A DNA stretch of 64,000 nt from UBA8914 sp034002905 (GTDB lineage: Bacteria; Pseudomonadota; Alphaproteobacteria; UBA9219), in assembly GCA_034002905.1 (NCBI GenBank), contig JAVEZQ010000005.1, positions 62,001 to 126,000 on the forward strand, read 5' to 3'. Each line of letters starts with the position of its first letter. Positions within the stretch are counted from its first letter, which is position 1. This document shows positions 32,771 to 41,307 of the stretch, one piece after another. Under the pieces are notes generated by a model. It was not told the DNA's origin and searched no databases. It saw nothing but the letters and a program-made list of their open reading frames with translations. The position numbers were made by a program, and so were the translations under genes.

Positions 32771-33649
32771 TCACTGTATCATATAGTCTGGTCTAACACG
32801 TAAGTAATATTGTCCAGCTTTTGGCTCGTACTTTGACAATATTTGATCAAGTGAACCATTATATAGCATTTCATCCAAGGCCACATCTATCATACCTTTG
32901 AGTTTAACTTCGTCATGAGGCATCCAGAAACTTTGAGGCGAAACGTATATAATCTTGCTGTTTCCGACTTTAATCGCACCGGGATTACTCTTAAGAAAGC
33001 CGTCTGCATCTGCTGAAATCATCACGGTTGCATCTGCCTTTTTGGTCGCGACTTGCATAAAGACATCAGAGATTGGAGCCATGTCAGGTAAACTTAAAAT
33101 TTGAGCTTTAGGAAACATCTGTTTCATGAATGTGACCGCTCCTGTGCCATCAACACCGGAGAGCTTCACATTTGGATCATTTACCCATGAAAGGTCATCT
33201 GCACTACGTGCTTCGTCTTTATGTACATATAAACTTGTGTTCGTAAAAAAGGCTACTTTGGAGACCGTCATCACCTGCCCACGTGATGCATTCGATGCAA
33301 TAGGAATACACAACATGTCAAAACGGCCATTCTTCAAATCTTCAGATACTGTTGCTGGGGTGGTTTCAGTTGACCAGTCTACTTTGAGTTTTAGATTCTC
33401 AGCCATCTTTTCAACTATGTCATAAGCCGGTCCTGATAACTGGCCTGTATTCACATTTTTTTTAAGAATCTCAGCAACAAAGTATCCGCAACGTAGCGTG
33501 CGGGTCCTCTGGATCCGATCAAATGTTGATTTATTATTGATGGGCTCAATTTTGGCTACGTGCTTAGAGCTATTGCTCATAATCTGTGCCGTTGCAAAAG
33601 AAGAAATTACACTTACCAGTACGACAAGTATCCAGTTACGCAGCGACAT
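32771..33649 (-). CDS. Periplasmic solute-binding protein family 3 (amino-acid-type)
   Basis: 292 residues with a signal/anchor segment (MSLRNWILVVLVSVISSFATAQIM) and the bilobal family-3 fold: TRTLRCGYFVAEILKKN, SGPAYDIVEKMAENLKL, LKNGRFDMLCIPIASNASRG, VKLSGVDGTGAVTFM, MQVATKKADATVMI and a C-terminal IDVALDEMLYNGSLDQIL. These proteins bind amino acids or similar small ligands for ABC importers or sensors. No permease or ATPase gene accompanies it. It is placed between tmk and holB, genes usually adjacent, and its composition is AT-richer, so it looks inserted into the operon. Confidence 0.87.
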   Translation of the reverse strand: MSLRNWILVVLVSVISSFATAQIMSNSSKHVAKIEPINNKSTFDRIQRTRTLRCGYFVAEILKKNVNTGQLSGPAYDIVEKMAENLKLKVDWSTETTPATVSEDLKNGRFDMLCIPIASNASRGQVMTVSKVAFFTNTSLYVHKDEARSADDLSWVNDPNVKLSGVDGTGAVTFMKQMFPKAQILSLPDMAPISDVFMQVATKKADATVMISADADGFLKSNPGAIKVGNSKIIYVSPQSFWMPHDEVKLKGMIDVALDEMLYNGSLDQILSKYEPKAGQYYLRVRPDYMIQ

Positions 33650-33664
33650 AGTATGTCCTTTCTA

Positions 33665-34291
33665 TCAATTCAATTCCTGAAGTAACAGTTTAATTGCGTT
33701 TGACACTGTTGATTCATTTTGAGACGCATCGATAATCCGAAAACGTTTCTCGTCCTTGCTAGCCAAATCCAGAAAGGCATGGCGCAGAACATTATGAAAG
33801 TCATGTTCCTTGGATTCATAACGATCGCTCTGACCGGCGCGACCATTGCGACGTTCAACACCAAGATCGACCGGAAGATCAAGGATAAGCGTCATATCCG
33901 GCCAGAAATCACCAGCAATCTCATGGTAAAGTCGATCGACGACATCAACGCCCAATTCAAGCCCGACCCCCTGATAGGCACGTGTCGAGTCGACAAAACG
34001 ATCGGAGATAACCCATAGACCCTTTTCGAGTTTTGGCCAGATCGTTTTGACAAGATGCTCGCGCCGCGCCGCCATGATCAAAAGAAGCTCGGTCATGGAA
34101 TCCCAATAGCCTTGCGGTTTCTCAAGCCATAGGGTGCGGATGGCTTCTGCCCCCGGCGCCCCGCCGACTTCACGCGTGGAAAAAACCTGAATCCCATTCC
34201 CCTGCAGATAGGCGCAGATTTCTTTGATCTGTGTCGACTTTCCTGCGCCGTCGCCGCCTTCCAGAGTTATGAACTTCCCGCGCGTTGTCAT
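33665..34291 (-). CDS. tmk: Thymidylate kinase
   Basis: Phosphorylates dTMP to dTDP. 208 residues with the P-loop TLEGGDGAGKSTQIK near residues 9-22, the DR motif VISDRFVDSTRAYQG, and LILDLPVDLGVERRNGR before the lid. Arg residues in the lid (RRNGRAGQSDRYES) rather than in the P-loop mark the bacterial (type II) enzyme. It follows dacC by six bases and precedes the solute-binding protein. Confidence 0.96.
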   Translation of the reverse strand: MTTRGKFITLEGGDGAGKSTQIKEICAYLQGNGIQVFSTREVGGAPGAEAIRTLWLEKPQGYWDSMTELLLIMAARREHLVKTIWPKLEKGLWVISDRFVDSTRAYQGVGLELGVDVVDRLYHEIAGDFWPDMTLILDLPVDLGVERRNGRAGQSDRYESKEHDFHNVLRHAFLDLASKDEKRFRIIDASQNESTVSNAIKLLLQELN

Positions 34292-34297
34292 CAGGCA

Positions 34298-35521
34298 TCA
34301 GGCTTTCTTCAGCAGACGAAGAAATTTATACCACAAAGCTTTGGGTACGCTCAGGCGTTTAACATCTTCCATGGCCACAAGCGGCACTTCAATAGGCGGA
34401 ACGTCAGGAATGCTGATCGTTGCCTTGCCTAATTGCTGGCCCTTTAGGATTGGCGCTTCGGTTTCAGGGTTTACTTCATACACAACCTGTATTTTGTCTT
34501 TTACAGCGCGTGGCAGAACTTCATTCAGTTCCTTGCCTGCGGCAAGACCAACAGATGGCACATTTCCAAGCCATATTTTGGCTTCTGCAACTTTATCTGT
34601 GGTGTTGAGCAGAGAAAAGAACCCGTATTCCCGATACGCCCACTCGATCAGTTTGGCTGGCTCATCGGCGCGTTCCTGCATTGAGGATAGACCATTGACG
34701 ACCGTAATTACACGCCGGTTCTCACGGACCGCCGAGGCAATCAACCCATAGCCCGCATCTTCCGTATGGCCGGTTTTGACTCCATCCACGCCCATGTTAC
34801 GATAAAGGAGCGGATTGCGATTGCCCTGCTTGATGTTGTTATAGGTAAACTCTGTTTCCGAGTAATAATGATAGTATTGGCCATGCTCATTTATCAGGTG
34901 CTGTGCCAAAACGGCCAAATCACGCGCAGTCGAGTAATGGTTCGGATCAGGTAGGCCCGTTGCATTCACAAAGTGAGAGTGGATCATCTTAAATTCGCGC
35001 GCCTTGTCGTTCATAAGCGTAGCGAAACTGCTTTCCGAACCGGAAACGGCTTCCGCCAAGGCTACAGCCGCATCATTTCCGGACTGGATCACGACGCCGC
35101 GGATCAAATCTTCAACCTTCACATCTTCGCCTGCGTTTAAAAACATGCGCGAACCGGGCTGTTTCCATGCCTGTTCAGAGATTTTGACGGATTGATCCAG
35201 CTTGAGCTTGCCACTCTTGATGGCATCCAGAACCAGATAGATTGTTAAAACCTTGCTCATCGACGAAGTCGGCATGACCGCATCGGCATTCTTTTCGTAA
35301 AGGACCGCACCCGTCTGGGCATCCATAACAATCGCTTGCTTGGCCAAGGTCTCAATAGGGCTTACGGCATTTTGAAGAAAAACCTTTTCATCGGCAGATG
35401 CGACAGGGATTGTTTCAACTGTTTTTTCTTCCGATTTCTCAGCAACCTGTTCTTGCGCAACGACATAAGTTGGTGCGAGGGCCAACAACATAATCAAAAC
35501 CAGAAGTTTTTTTTCCATCAT
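34298..35521 (-). CDS. dacC: D-alanyl-D-alanine carboxypeptidase (penicillin-binding protein 5/6 family)
   Basis: Removes the terminal D-Ala of peptidoglycan stem peptides in the periplasm. 407 residues with a signal peptide (KLLVLIMLLALAPTYVVA). Active-site motifs: Ser87-x-x-Lys90 (PTSSMSKVLTIY), SGN (IQSGNDAAVALAEAV) and KTG (GVDGVKTGHTEDAGYGL). A C-terminal beta domain and an amphipathic end (WYKFLRLLKKA) that could attach to the inner membrane follow. The start is ATG 35521 or 35518, preceded by GGAAAG. It sits between rlpA and tmk, six bases before tmk. Confidence 0.95.
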   Translation of the reverse strand: MMEKKLLVLIMLLALAPTYVVAQEQVAEKSEEKTVETIPVASADEKVFLQNAVSPIETLAKQAIVMDAQTGAVLYEKNADAVMPTSSMSKVLTIYLVLDAIKSGKLKLDQSVKISEQAWKQPGSRMFLNAGEDVKVEDLIRGVVIQSGNDAAVALAEAVSGSESSFATLMNDKAREFKMIHSHFVNATGLPDPNHYSTARDLAVLAQHLINEHGQYYHYYSETEFTYNNIKQGNRNPLLYRNMGVDGVKTGHTEDAGYGLIASAVRENRRVITVVNGLSSMQERADEPAKLIEWAYREYGFFSLLNTTDKVAEAKIWLGNVPSVGLAAGKELNEVLPRAVKDKIQVVYEVNPETEAPILKGQQLGKATISIPDVPPIEVPLVAMEDVKRLSVPKALWYKFLRLLKKA

Positions 35522-35539
35522 TTCTTTCCTTTCCCTGTC

Positions 35540-36502
35540 CTAATCAACAATAATTTTAGCTGAATCATATCCAGCATTTACGACTTTTTTGAGAAGTTTG
35601 TCAGCCTGTGCAACATTTGGAATCGGGCCCAGCCGGACTCTGTAATACTGTACGCTTTTGACCTGTACCGGAGTCATCGTTGTATGGCCAAGCTTCACAA
35701 GCTTGCTTTGAAGTTTGCGCGCATTCTCAACATTCGTGAAAGATCCTGCCTGAACATAGATCTGGTTGTTTCCCGTCACCGCCACCTGTTCGACAATTGG
35801 AGGAGGTTTGAAGTTCGAGATTGAAGATGGGACGCTACTTGGCGTTTGCGCTATACTAGCCGTTTGGACGGGGGGTGAGGATGCCGTTTGGAATGGCGCA
35901 TCACTTGGAATTTGCGCGGGTACCGAAGCCACAGTTTCTTGTCCTGTTGAACTGCCATAAGAACGCATGGCATCCGCGATAGCCTTGCTTTCCTCGGCCA
36001 TGACCTGCACACGAACCTTTGCTGTGCCCTTTTTCTCAAATCCGAGTAGTTGGGCGGAGCGTTGCGAGACGTCAATGATACGTGCACCGGAAAAAGGCCC
36101 ACGGTCATTTACACGGACAACAATAGACCGACCATTATCAAGATTTGTCACTCGTGCAAGAGAAGGCAACGGCAAGGTCTTATGCGCTGCCGTTAATTCA
36201 TTTTTGTTATAGGTTTCCCCATTCGCTGTCTTTAACGAATGGAAATCATCCCCGTACCACGACGCGATGCCCATTTCATCGTAACTGTAATCTTCAGCCG
36301 GATAATACCATTGCCCTTTGATTTGATAGGGACGCCCAACCTTGTAGTAACCACCACGTTCTGTTGAAGTCCGGTAATCACTGTCGTCTAGCAATCGTCC
36401 TGAAGATCTTTGCCCGCCACCGCAGGCCGTTAACAGTAATAAGAGAGAAAGCGTGCCAATCAGCCGCGTACAATCTTTTGACATGGTTTTGTACGTGTTC
36501 AT
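35540..36502 (-). CDS. rlpA: Septal lytic transglycosylase RlpA with SPOR domain
   Basis: 320 residues from ATG 36502, which has AGGCAGGA before it; the longer frame has none. A lipoprotein signal ends LLLLTACGGG (Cys acylation). Then a double-psi beta-barrel domain: MGIASWYGDDFHSLKTANGE, NELTAAHKTLPLPSLARVTN, VRVNDRGPFSGARIIDVS with the catalytic Asp. After a Ser/Pro/Gln linker, the C-terminal ~75 residues are a SPOR domain (IYVQAGSFTNVENARKL, YYRVRLGPI) that binds denuded septal glycan. It is in the cell-wall run mltB-rlpA-dacC. Confidence 0.94.
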   Translation of the reverse strand: MNTYKTMSKDCTRLIGTLSLLLLLTACGGGQRSSGRLLDDSDYRTSTERGGYYKVGRPYQIKGQWYYPAEDYSYDEMGIASWYGDDFHSLKTANGETYNKNELTAAHKTLPLPSLARVTNLDNGRSIVVRVNDRGPFSGARIIDVSQRSAQLLGFEKKGTAKVRVQVMAEESKAIADAMRSYGSSTGQETVASVPAQIPSDAPFQTASSPPVQTASIAQTPSSVPSSISNFKPPPIVEQVAVTGNNQIYVQAGSFTNVENARKLQSKLVKLGHTTMTPVQVKSVQYYRVRLGPIPNVAQADKLLKKVVNAGYDSAKIIVD

Positions 36503-36531
36503 TCCTGCCTCAATATAGCCATGGTGTTTGT

Positions 36532-37503
36532 TCAACTGCTGCTCTTTATGGCATCAGCAAACAGGCCGACGGTCACAGCAAAATAGGTAGAACGATTCCA
36601 TTTCATAAGCGCCTTGAAGTTCTCGAAGACGAGAAAGCGAGGCCCCTGAGAACCATCAGGCTCAATAAGATAGGCTATTTGATCGGGATGTCCAAGACTT
36701 TCTCCACTTAACGTCGTTATGCCATGTTTATGAAAATAGGAAACTGGATAGCCCTTCTCCAATCCCATCATTTGGGATGGAATTGAGGTCGATCGCGCAA
36801 CCTCTACCCCCCACCTATGGGCGCCGTTCCATCCTTCTGCCTTGATATAGTTTGCGATTGAGGCAAAAACATCGCTTTCGCTCCACCATATGTCCCTCTT
36901 TCCATCACGGTCATAGTCCACTGCATAGGCGCGATAAGTCGAAGGCATAAACTGGCACTGTCCCATGGCACCAGCCCATGAACCGGTAAAAGATTCAGGG
37001 GCAATCGCTTCCTCATCCAAAATATGCAAGGCTTCAATGAGTTGGTTGCGAAAGAATTCTTCGCGGCGTCCCTCGTAAGCCAGAGTAGCAAGGGAGTCTA
37101 GAACCGAAAATTCCCCCATATTGTCGCCAAAGCTGCTCTCAATACCCCATAATGCTACGATCAATTCTGCCGGTATGCCGTATAGCTTTTCTATTTGCTT
37201 AAGCAGTTGGTCGTGTTCGGTAAGGAGCTCTTTTCCCTGTGCAATGCGTGAAGGTGGTAGAGTCCCTCGGAGATAGTCAGCAAATGTTTTTTTCTTTTCC
37301 GGTTGGCGAGCATCAAGCTCGATGACTTCAGTGTCGAGCGTAATTTGTGGCATGACTCGTTCAAGCGTTGTAGGACGGACCCCCTGATTATAGGCGTCAA
37401 TTTTCAACTGAGCCAACCATTGAGGGAAAGTCTGTTGGGCCTGTGCTGCTTGAGCAAAAAAGATAGAAAACACGAACAAGAAAGCGAGGCTGCTATATTT
37501 CAT
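36532..37503 (-). CDS. mltB: Lytic murein transglycosylase, MltB family
   Basis: Cleaves peptidoglycan glycan strands with 1,6-anhydro-muramic acid formation. 323 residues from ATG 37503, which overlaps the ydcF stop (TAATG); the nine-base longer start lies inside ydcF. Signal peptide (SLAFLFVFSIFFAQAAQA) with no lipobox, so soluble periplasmic. Family motifs: VALWGIESSFGDNMG with the catalytic Glu, TLAYEGRREEFFRNQLIEAL, FTGSWAGAMGQCQFMPSTYR and DGKRDIWWSESDVFASIANYI. It lacks a C-terminal PG-binding domain. Confidence 0.94.
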   Translation of the reverse strand: MKYSSLAFLFVFSIFFAQAAQAQQTFPQWLAQLKIDAYNQGVRPTTLERVMPQITLDTEVIELDARQPEKKKTFADYLRGTLPPSRIAQGKELLTEHDQLLKQIEKLYGIPAELIVALWGIESSFGDNMGEFSVLDSLATLAYEGRREEFFRNQLIEALHILDEEAIAPESFTGSWAGAMGQCQFMPSTYRAYAVDYDRDGKRDIWWSESDVFASIANYIKAEGWNGAHRWGVEVARSTSIPSQMMGLEKGYPVSYFHKHGITTLSGESLGHPDQIAYLIEPDGSQGPRFLVFENFKALMKWNRSTYFAVTVGLFADAIKSSS

Positions 37504-38297
37504 TATGCCCATGGTCGTTTAATCCATCCATGTGTCCAATAGGTTGCAAGGCCATAATATTCATGCATGGCGAGTGAAAGATAACGAGCCTGCTCGGATA
37601 AGTTCATGATGATTTTTAAAGGATAGTTCCCTTTTGTAAAATAATCGGATGGTGTAGGCTTGACCTGCCATCCCACACCTTCGAAACAAAGAATAGAACG
37701 CGGCATATGAAAGGCCGACGTCACAAGGAGCCAGTTTGAGCCCTCTTTGGGATTAACAAGTTCCTTGGTGAAAAGCGCATTTTCTCGGGTATTGCGAGAC
37801 TTCTCTTCAAAACGAATTACTTCTGTATTGATCCCGCTTCCCTGCAAAGCCGCAAGAATGACATCCTTGGTTGCCACATCGTGTGCCATACGCTTGGCCC
37901 ATGTGTTACCGGTTATAATGATTGGCTTGCCAGGGTAGCGCTCTGCTAGCCTGATCAAATAGAGGTAGCGCTGAGCCGAGTTCTTTAAGACTGGCTGAGT
38001 GCGGTATCCTGTCGTTTCTGGATCTTCATCGGATGTTAGAACAACAATTCCGTCGATATCCTCTGGCAGTTTGGTTTGAGCGTAGCGGTTTTCAAGCGGC
38101 GTCAAGGCCCACTCACCCAGCGGGAGAATCGTAAGAGTAAAATAAAAGAGAGCTATAATCAGGATCACAGCTCTTATAAAACGAGACGACTTTAGAGAGG
38201 GGAGAAAAGAAGCGAGTGCAGCACAAAGCAGAACCACCGCAAACAAGTTTGTCGGGATCATGAATGGGCCAATGAGTTTAGAGATTGGAAAAAACAC
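37503..38297 (-). CDS. YdcF/DUF218 family membrane protein
   Basis: 264 residues. Two N-terminal membrane helices (NLFAVVLLCAALASFLP; AVILIIALFYFTLTILP) and the DUF218 domain: DGIVVLTSDEDPE, RYLYLIRLAERYPGKPIIITG, a basic NTREN motif after RFEEKSR (NTRENALF) and LLVTSAFHMPRS with the conserved TSxxHMxR. Relatives (ElyC, SanA, YdcF) are linked to envelope polysaccharide or lipid-carrier metabolism. The start is GTG 38297 (FFPISKL matches the family N-terminus), directly after a G8 tract that would serve as ribosome site. A second DUF218 gene is at 50276-50872. Confidence 0.9.
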   Translation of the reverse strand: MFFPISKLIGPFMIPTNLFAVVLLCAALASFLPSLKSSRFIRAVILIIALFYFTLTILPLGEWALTPLENRYAQTKLPEDIDGIVVLTSDEDPETTGYRTQPVLKNSAQRYLYLIRLAERYPGKPIIITGNTWAKRMAHDVATKDVILAALQGSGINTEVIRFEEKSRNTRENALFTKELVNPKEGSNWLLVTSAFHMPRSILCFEGVGWQVKPTPSDYFTKGNYPLKIIMNLSEQARYLSLAMHEYYGLATYWTHGWIKRPWA

Positions 38298-38298
38298 T

Positions 38299-38314
38299 CC
38301 CCCCCCTTTTTTTT
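38299..38314 (-). repeat. A8-G8 homopolymer tract in the ydcF ribosome-binding region
   Basis: On the minus strand eight A are followed by eight G, one base before the GTG start of ydcF and three bases after the gapR stop. The first G bases are in the position of a Shine-Dalgarno. Slippage of either tract would change the spacing and so could modulate translation of ydcF; no evidence of variation is available from a single sequence. Confidence 0.7.
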
Positions 38315-38316
38315 GC

Positions 38317-38571
38317 TTAAACCTCCATCCCCAATGCGGATTTATAGAGGTCTAGTAATTCTTCCTGTTCACGTCGTTTTTCGACTTCAAGTCTTCTCAG
38401 GCGCACGATTTGACGTATTGTTTTGATATCAAAACCAGTGCTCTTAGCTTCGCCATAAACGTCTTTAATATCTTCAAGCACAGATGCCTTTGATTCTTCA
38501 AGCTTCTCTATACGCAATATGAAGGATCTTAATCGTTCACTAGATACTTCGCCGGACGTGGTATCGGACAT
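38317..38571 (-). CDS. gapR: GapR-like chromosome-structuring protein (DUF2312)
   Basis: 84 residues. The pattern SERLRSFILRIEKLEESKASVL, then DIKDVYGEAKSTGFDIKTIRQI and VRLRRLEVEKRREQEELLDLYKSALGMEV is that of DUF2312/GapR. In Caulobacter GapR is an essential nucleoid protein that binds overtwisted, AT-rich DNA ahead of replication and transcription machinery as a dimer of coiled-coil subunits. All residues of the family core are in place, and the final LYxSAxG motif is seen. It is placed head of the ydcF-mltB-rlpA-dacC series, though whether it shares their promoter is unknown. Confidence 0.93.
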   Translation of the reverse strand: MSDTTSGEVSSERLRSFILRIEKLEESKASVLEDIKDVYGEAKSTGFDIKTIRQIVRLRRLEVEKRREQEELLDLYKSALGMEV

Positions 38572-38735
38572 ACTCGTGGCTCCTGATAGGATGGATTCTG
38601 AATGGATGACGCGTTTTTAAGACCTCAGGCGCGAAAAAGAAAACGTTTTTTTCAACCTATCCCCAACTTTAATAAATCGCAAAGATTCAGTCCATTATGA
38701 TAACCGCGCGTTCTCCTTTACCTCGGTCGGTTTGC

Positions 38736-39128
38736 ATGCCCTATGTGATACGTGACAAAGACAACAAAATTGTCCGCGCAACCGCGACTCCTATTCATGG
38801 GGCTGAGGCATTACCCTATGATCACCCTGATTTAATTGCTTTCCTGACAGAGAATGGGCAAGACCAGCAGATCGTGACCGACTCGCTCCATGAACTTCGG
38901 CGCACTGACCCTGAAATGTCGCGTGCTGTCGAGGACGTGATCGTGGCTCTATTAAAGAAAAACATCTTAAGAATGACAGATTTGCCGCAACCAGTTCAGG
39001 AACGCATGGCCTATCGGGTCAAGATGCGCATGGTCATTCAGGATGCCTATGACCATGCTTCATCTAAACACAGCAACGCCCAGATGATGGCTTCTGTCAA
39101 GAAGTTGCCTCAGGAGCCTGATCGATAA
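38736..39128 (+). CDS. Hypothetical protein, 130 aa
   Basis: Not recognised. Start at ATG 38736 (MPYVIRDKDNKIVRATATP) is preferred; an ATG at 38697 gives 13 extra residues with no clear ribosome site. The N-terminal 40 residues are beta-like (MPYVIRDKDNKIVRA, a form seen in several small alphaproteobacterial proteins), followed by a helical part (SLHELRRTDPEMSRAVEDVIVALLKK) and DLPQPVQERMAYRVKMRM. No signal or membrane segment. It ends 16 bases before the mrp stop (convergent). Confidence 0.75.
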   Translation: MPYVIRDKDNKIVRATATPIHGAEALPYDHPDLIAFLTENGQDQQIVTDSLHELRRTDPEMSRAVEDVIVALLKKNILRMTDLPQPVQERMAYRVKMRMVIQDAYDHASSKHSNAQMMASVKKLPQEPDR

Positions 39129-39144
39129 AGCAATGCAAAGTCAC

Positions 39145-40269
39145 TTAAACCGGCTCTGCCACCTGAAGGGGAGCGCTGCGGTCAAGCACATTCTTTTTAA
39201 GAAGTTCCGCGATGTTTTTGTAAGCCAGCGAAATCCCCTCATCCGGATGCCTGATAACTACGGGTACGCCATTATCAGCGTGTTCACGAATGCGAATATC
39301 AAGCGGAACTTGGCCAAAATATGGAATATTTTGACGTTCAGCTTCTTTGCGTGCGCCATCTTTGCCAAAAATCGGCGTCTCGTGTGCGCAATTCGGACAG
39401 CAGAAGGACGACATGTTCTCGACAATCCCGATCACAGGAATATTCAGTTTGTTGAACATGCTGATCCCCTTACGGGCATCAATAAGCGCCAAATCCTGTG
39501 GCGTAGAAACGATGATCGCACCATTAATGGGCATAGTGTGGGCCAGCGACAACGGTACATCGCCCGTTTCGGGCGGCATATCGACGATCATGATGTCTTT
39601 TTCTCCCCACGCGACACCATTGACGAAATTGTTGATCGCATTATGCACCATCGGCCCACGCCAGATCATCGGTGTATTGTCATCTACTAGCATTCCGGCG
39701 GAAACAGCCGATATACCATGAGCCTCTTGCGGCATCATCATTCCGGCTTCATTCAGTTCCATCTCTTGTCGTAAGCCCAAGAGTTTTTGAATGTTAGGCC
39801 CACGGATATCGGCATCAAGAACGCCGACGCGGTAACCCAAGTAAAAAGAAAGCGCGATGGCCAGATTAACGGCTGTCGTTGATTTTCCAACACCGCCTTT
39901 GCCGGAAGCAACGGCAATCACATATTTGACATTCTGAAGGCTTTCCGGCTTGGGCATAGCCTCACGCGGGGCCGGTTTCTTCGAGCCACTCATTGATGGA
40001 ATAGGCGCATGTGACGTGAAAGCCACAATGGGTTCGACGTTAGGGGCGAGCGTTAAAAGGGACTGCTCTATACGCTCTTTGAGTTGTTTGATTTGATCGC
40101 GTGTTGATGCGGGCGGCACCTGAACAATCAGTTTGACCTGCTTTTTTTCATTTTTTTCCTCAAACTGAAGGGATGAAACAGAGCTATCTAAATCCATTTC
40201 CAGACCCACATGGCTCAAATCAATACGGGCCAAATTGTCCAAAACATCTTTATTCGTAATATTTACCAT
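39145..40269 (-). CDS. mrp: Mrp/ApbC iron-sulfur cluster carrier ATPase
   Basis: Scaffold/carrier P-loop ATPase for Fe-S cluster delivery. 374 residues: an N-terminal MIP18/DUF59 domain (about 1-95, ending with LLTLAPNVEPIVAFTSH), a Pro/Lys linker and the ATPase domain with deviant Walker A VASGKGGVGKSTTAVNLAIAL, LDADIRGPNIQKLLG, VDMPPETGDVPLSL and the cluster-binding Cys pair in SSFCCPNCAHETPIFG. The full length and the CxxC are as expected. It is divergent from pyrB with a spacer of about 100 bases. Confidence 0.95.
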   Translation of the reverse strand: MVNITNKDVLDNLARIDLSHVGLEMDLDSSVSSLQFEEKNEKKQVKLIVQVPPASTRDQIKQLKERIEQSLLTLAPNVEPIVAFTSHAPIPSMSGSKKPAPREAMPKPESLQNVKYVIAVASGKGGVGKSTTAVNLAIALSFYLGYRVGVLDADIRGPNIQKLLGLRQEMELNEAGMMMPQEAHGISAVSAGMLVDDNTPMIWRGPMVHNAINNFVNGVAWGEKDIMIVDMPPETGDVPLSLAHTMPINGAIIVSTPQDLALIDARKGISMFNKLNIPVIGIVENMSSFCCPNCAHETPIFGKDGARKEAERQNIPYFGQVPLDIRIREHADNGVPVVIRHPDEGISLAYKNIAELLKKNVLDRSAPLQVAEPV

Positions 40270-40365
40270 ACGTTACCTCTGCGTTCCTGAGAAAGTAGAA
40301 CTTAACAACTTTAATCAACTATGGCAATAATGCTCAGCTACTCATTGTCGATTCTTGAGGCCCAA

Positions 40366-41307
40366 ATGGAACGCAAGCCCTTTCCTCATGCCCACATTCT
40401 TGGCATTCATCCCCTTACGTCCGAGGATATTGCTTATATCCTTGAACTAGGCGCCCATTACGCAGTCGTCAATCGCTCGCATCAGAAAAGAACTGACCGC
40501 CTCAAGGGTAAATTGATCGTCAACATGTTTTTCGAAAACTCGACGCGGACGCGCTGTTCATTTGAAGTTGCGGCGAAACGGCTCGGCGCCGATGTCGTCA
40601 ACTTCTCGACCGCAACAAGCTCCATGCAAAAAGGTGAAACCTATTCGGATACGCTGCGCGTTATCAATGCAATGCAGGTGGACGGGTTTATCATCCGACA
40701 TGCCGAGAACGGTGCTGTGCAACGTGCCGCCTCGATCGTGGACGGCCCCGTTCTGAATGCCGGCGATGGAAGCAACGAACATCCCACACAAGCTTTGCTC
40801 GACGCGCTTACAATGATCCGCCACAAAAACAAACTTGATGGCCTTAAAGTCGCCATTTGCGGTGACATTAAACACAGCCGTGTCGCACGTTCGAACGCTT
40901 TACTCTTGAACAAGATGGGGGCCTCTGTCTTCTTTTTTGCGCCGCCGCCTTTCCGTCTTGATGACACCTCCGACCTTTGTATCGTTGAATGCGAAAGCAT
41001 GGATAAGGCCCTTCAGGACGCCGACGTTGTCATGATGCTCCGCATCCAGAATGAACGGCTCGCTCATGGCGAGTTTGCCATGACGAGCGAAGCCTATCAC
41101 AAAGCCTATGGCCTCACACATGAGCGTCTGAAAAGCGCAAAGCCTGACGTCATCGTCATGCATCCCGCCCCCATGAATAGAGGCGTTGAAATTACAGACG
41201 AGCTTGCTGATGATCCACGACATAGCGTTATCTTTGAGCAAATGGAAATGGGTGTTGCTATTCGCATGGCGTGTCTTGATCTCCTAATCGGCGGGGAGAA
41301 GCCATGA
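40366..41307 (+). CDS. pyrB: Aspartate carbamoyltransferase, catalytic subunit
   Basis: Makes carbamoyl-aspartate in pyrimidine synthesis. 313 residues from ATG 40366 (MERKPFPHAHILGI), preceded by TTGAGG; the frame extends to 40321 without a ribosome site. Carbamoyl-phosphate site FENSTRTRCSFE, GETYSDTLRVINAMQVDG, and aspartate-site residues in DGSNEHPTQALLDA; also GDIKHSRVARSN and MHPAPMNRGVEI. No pyrI follows, so it is not the E. coli type. pyrC (or its pseudo-form), which in many alphaproteobacteria comes next, is missing; plsY begins within the pyrB stop. Confidence 0.96.
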   Translation: MERKPFPHAHILGIHPLTSEDIAYILELGAHYAVVNRSHQKRTDRLKGKLIVNMFFENSTRTRCSFEVAAKRLGADVVNFSTATSSMQKGETYSDTLRVINAMQVDGFIIRHAENGAVQRAASIVDGPVLNAGDGSNEHPTQALLDALTMIRHKNKLDGLKVAICGDIKHSRVARSNALLLNKMGASVFFFAPPPFRLDDTSDLCIVECESMDKALQDADVVMMLRIQNERLAHGEFAMTSEAYHKAYGLTHERLKSAKPDVIVMHPAPMNRGVEITDELADDPRHSVIFEQMEMGVAIRMACLDLLIGGEKP

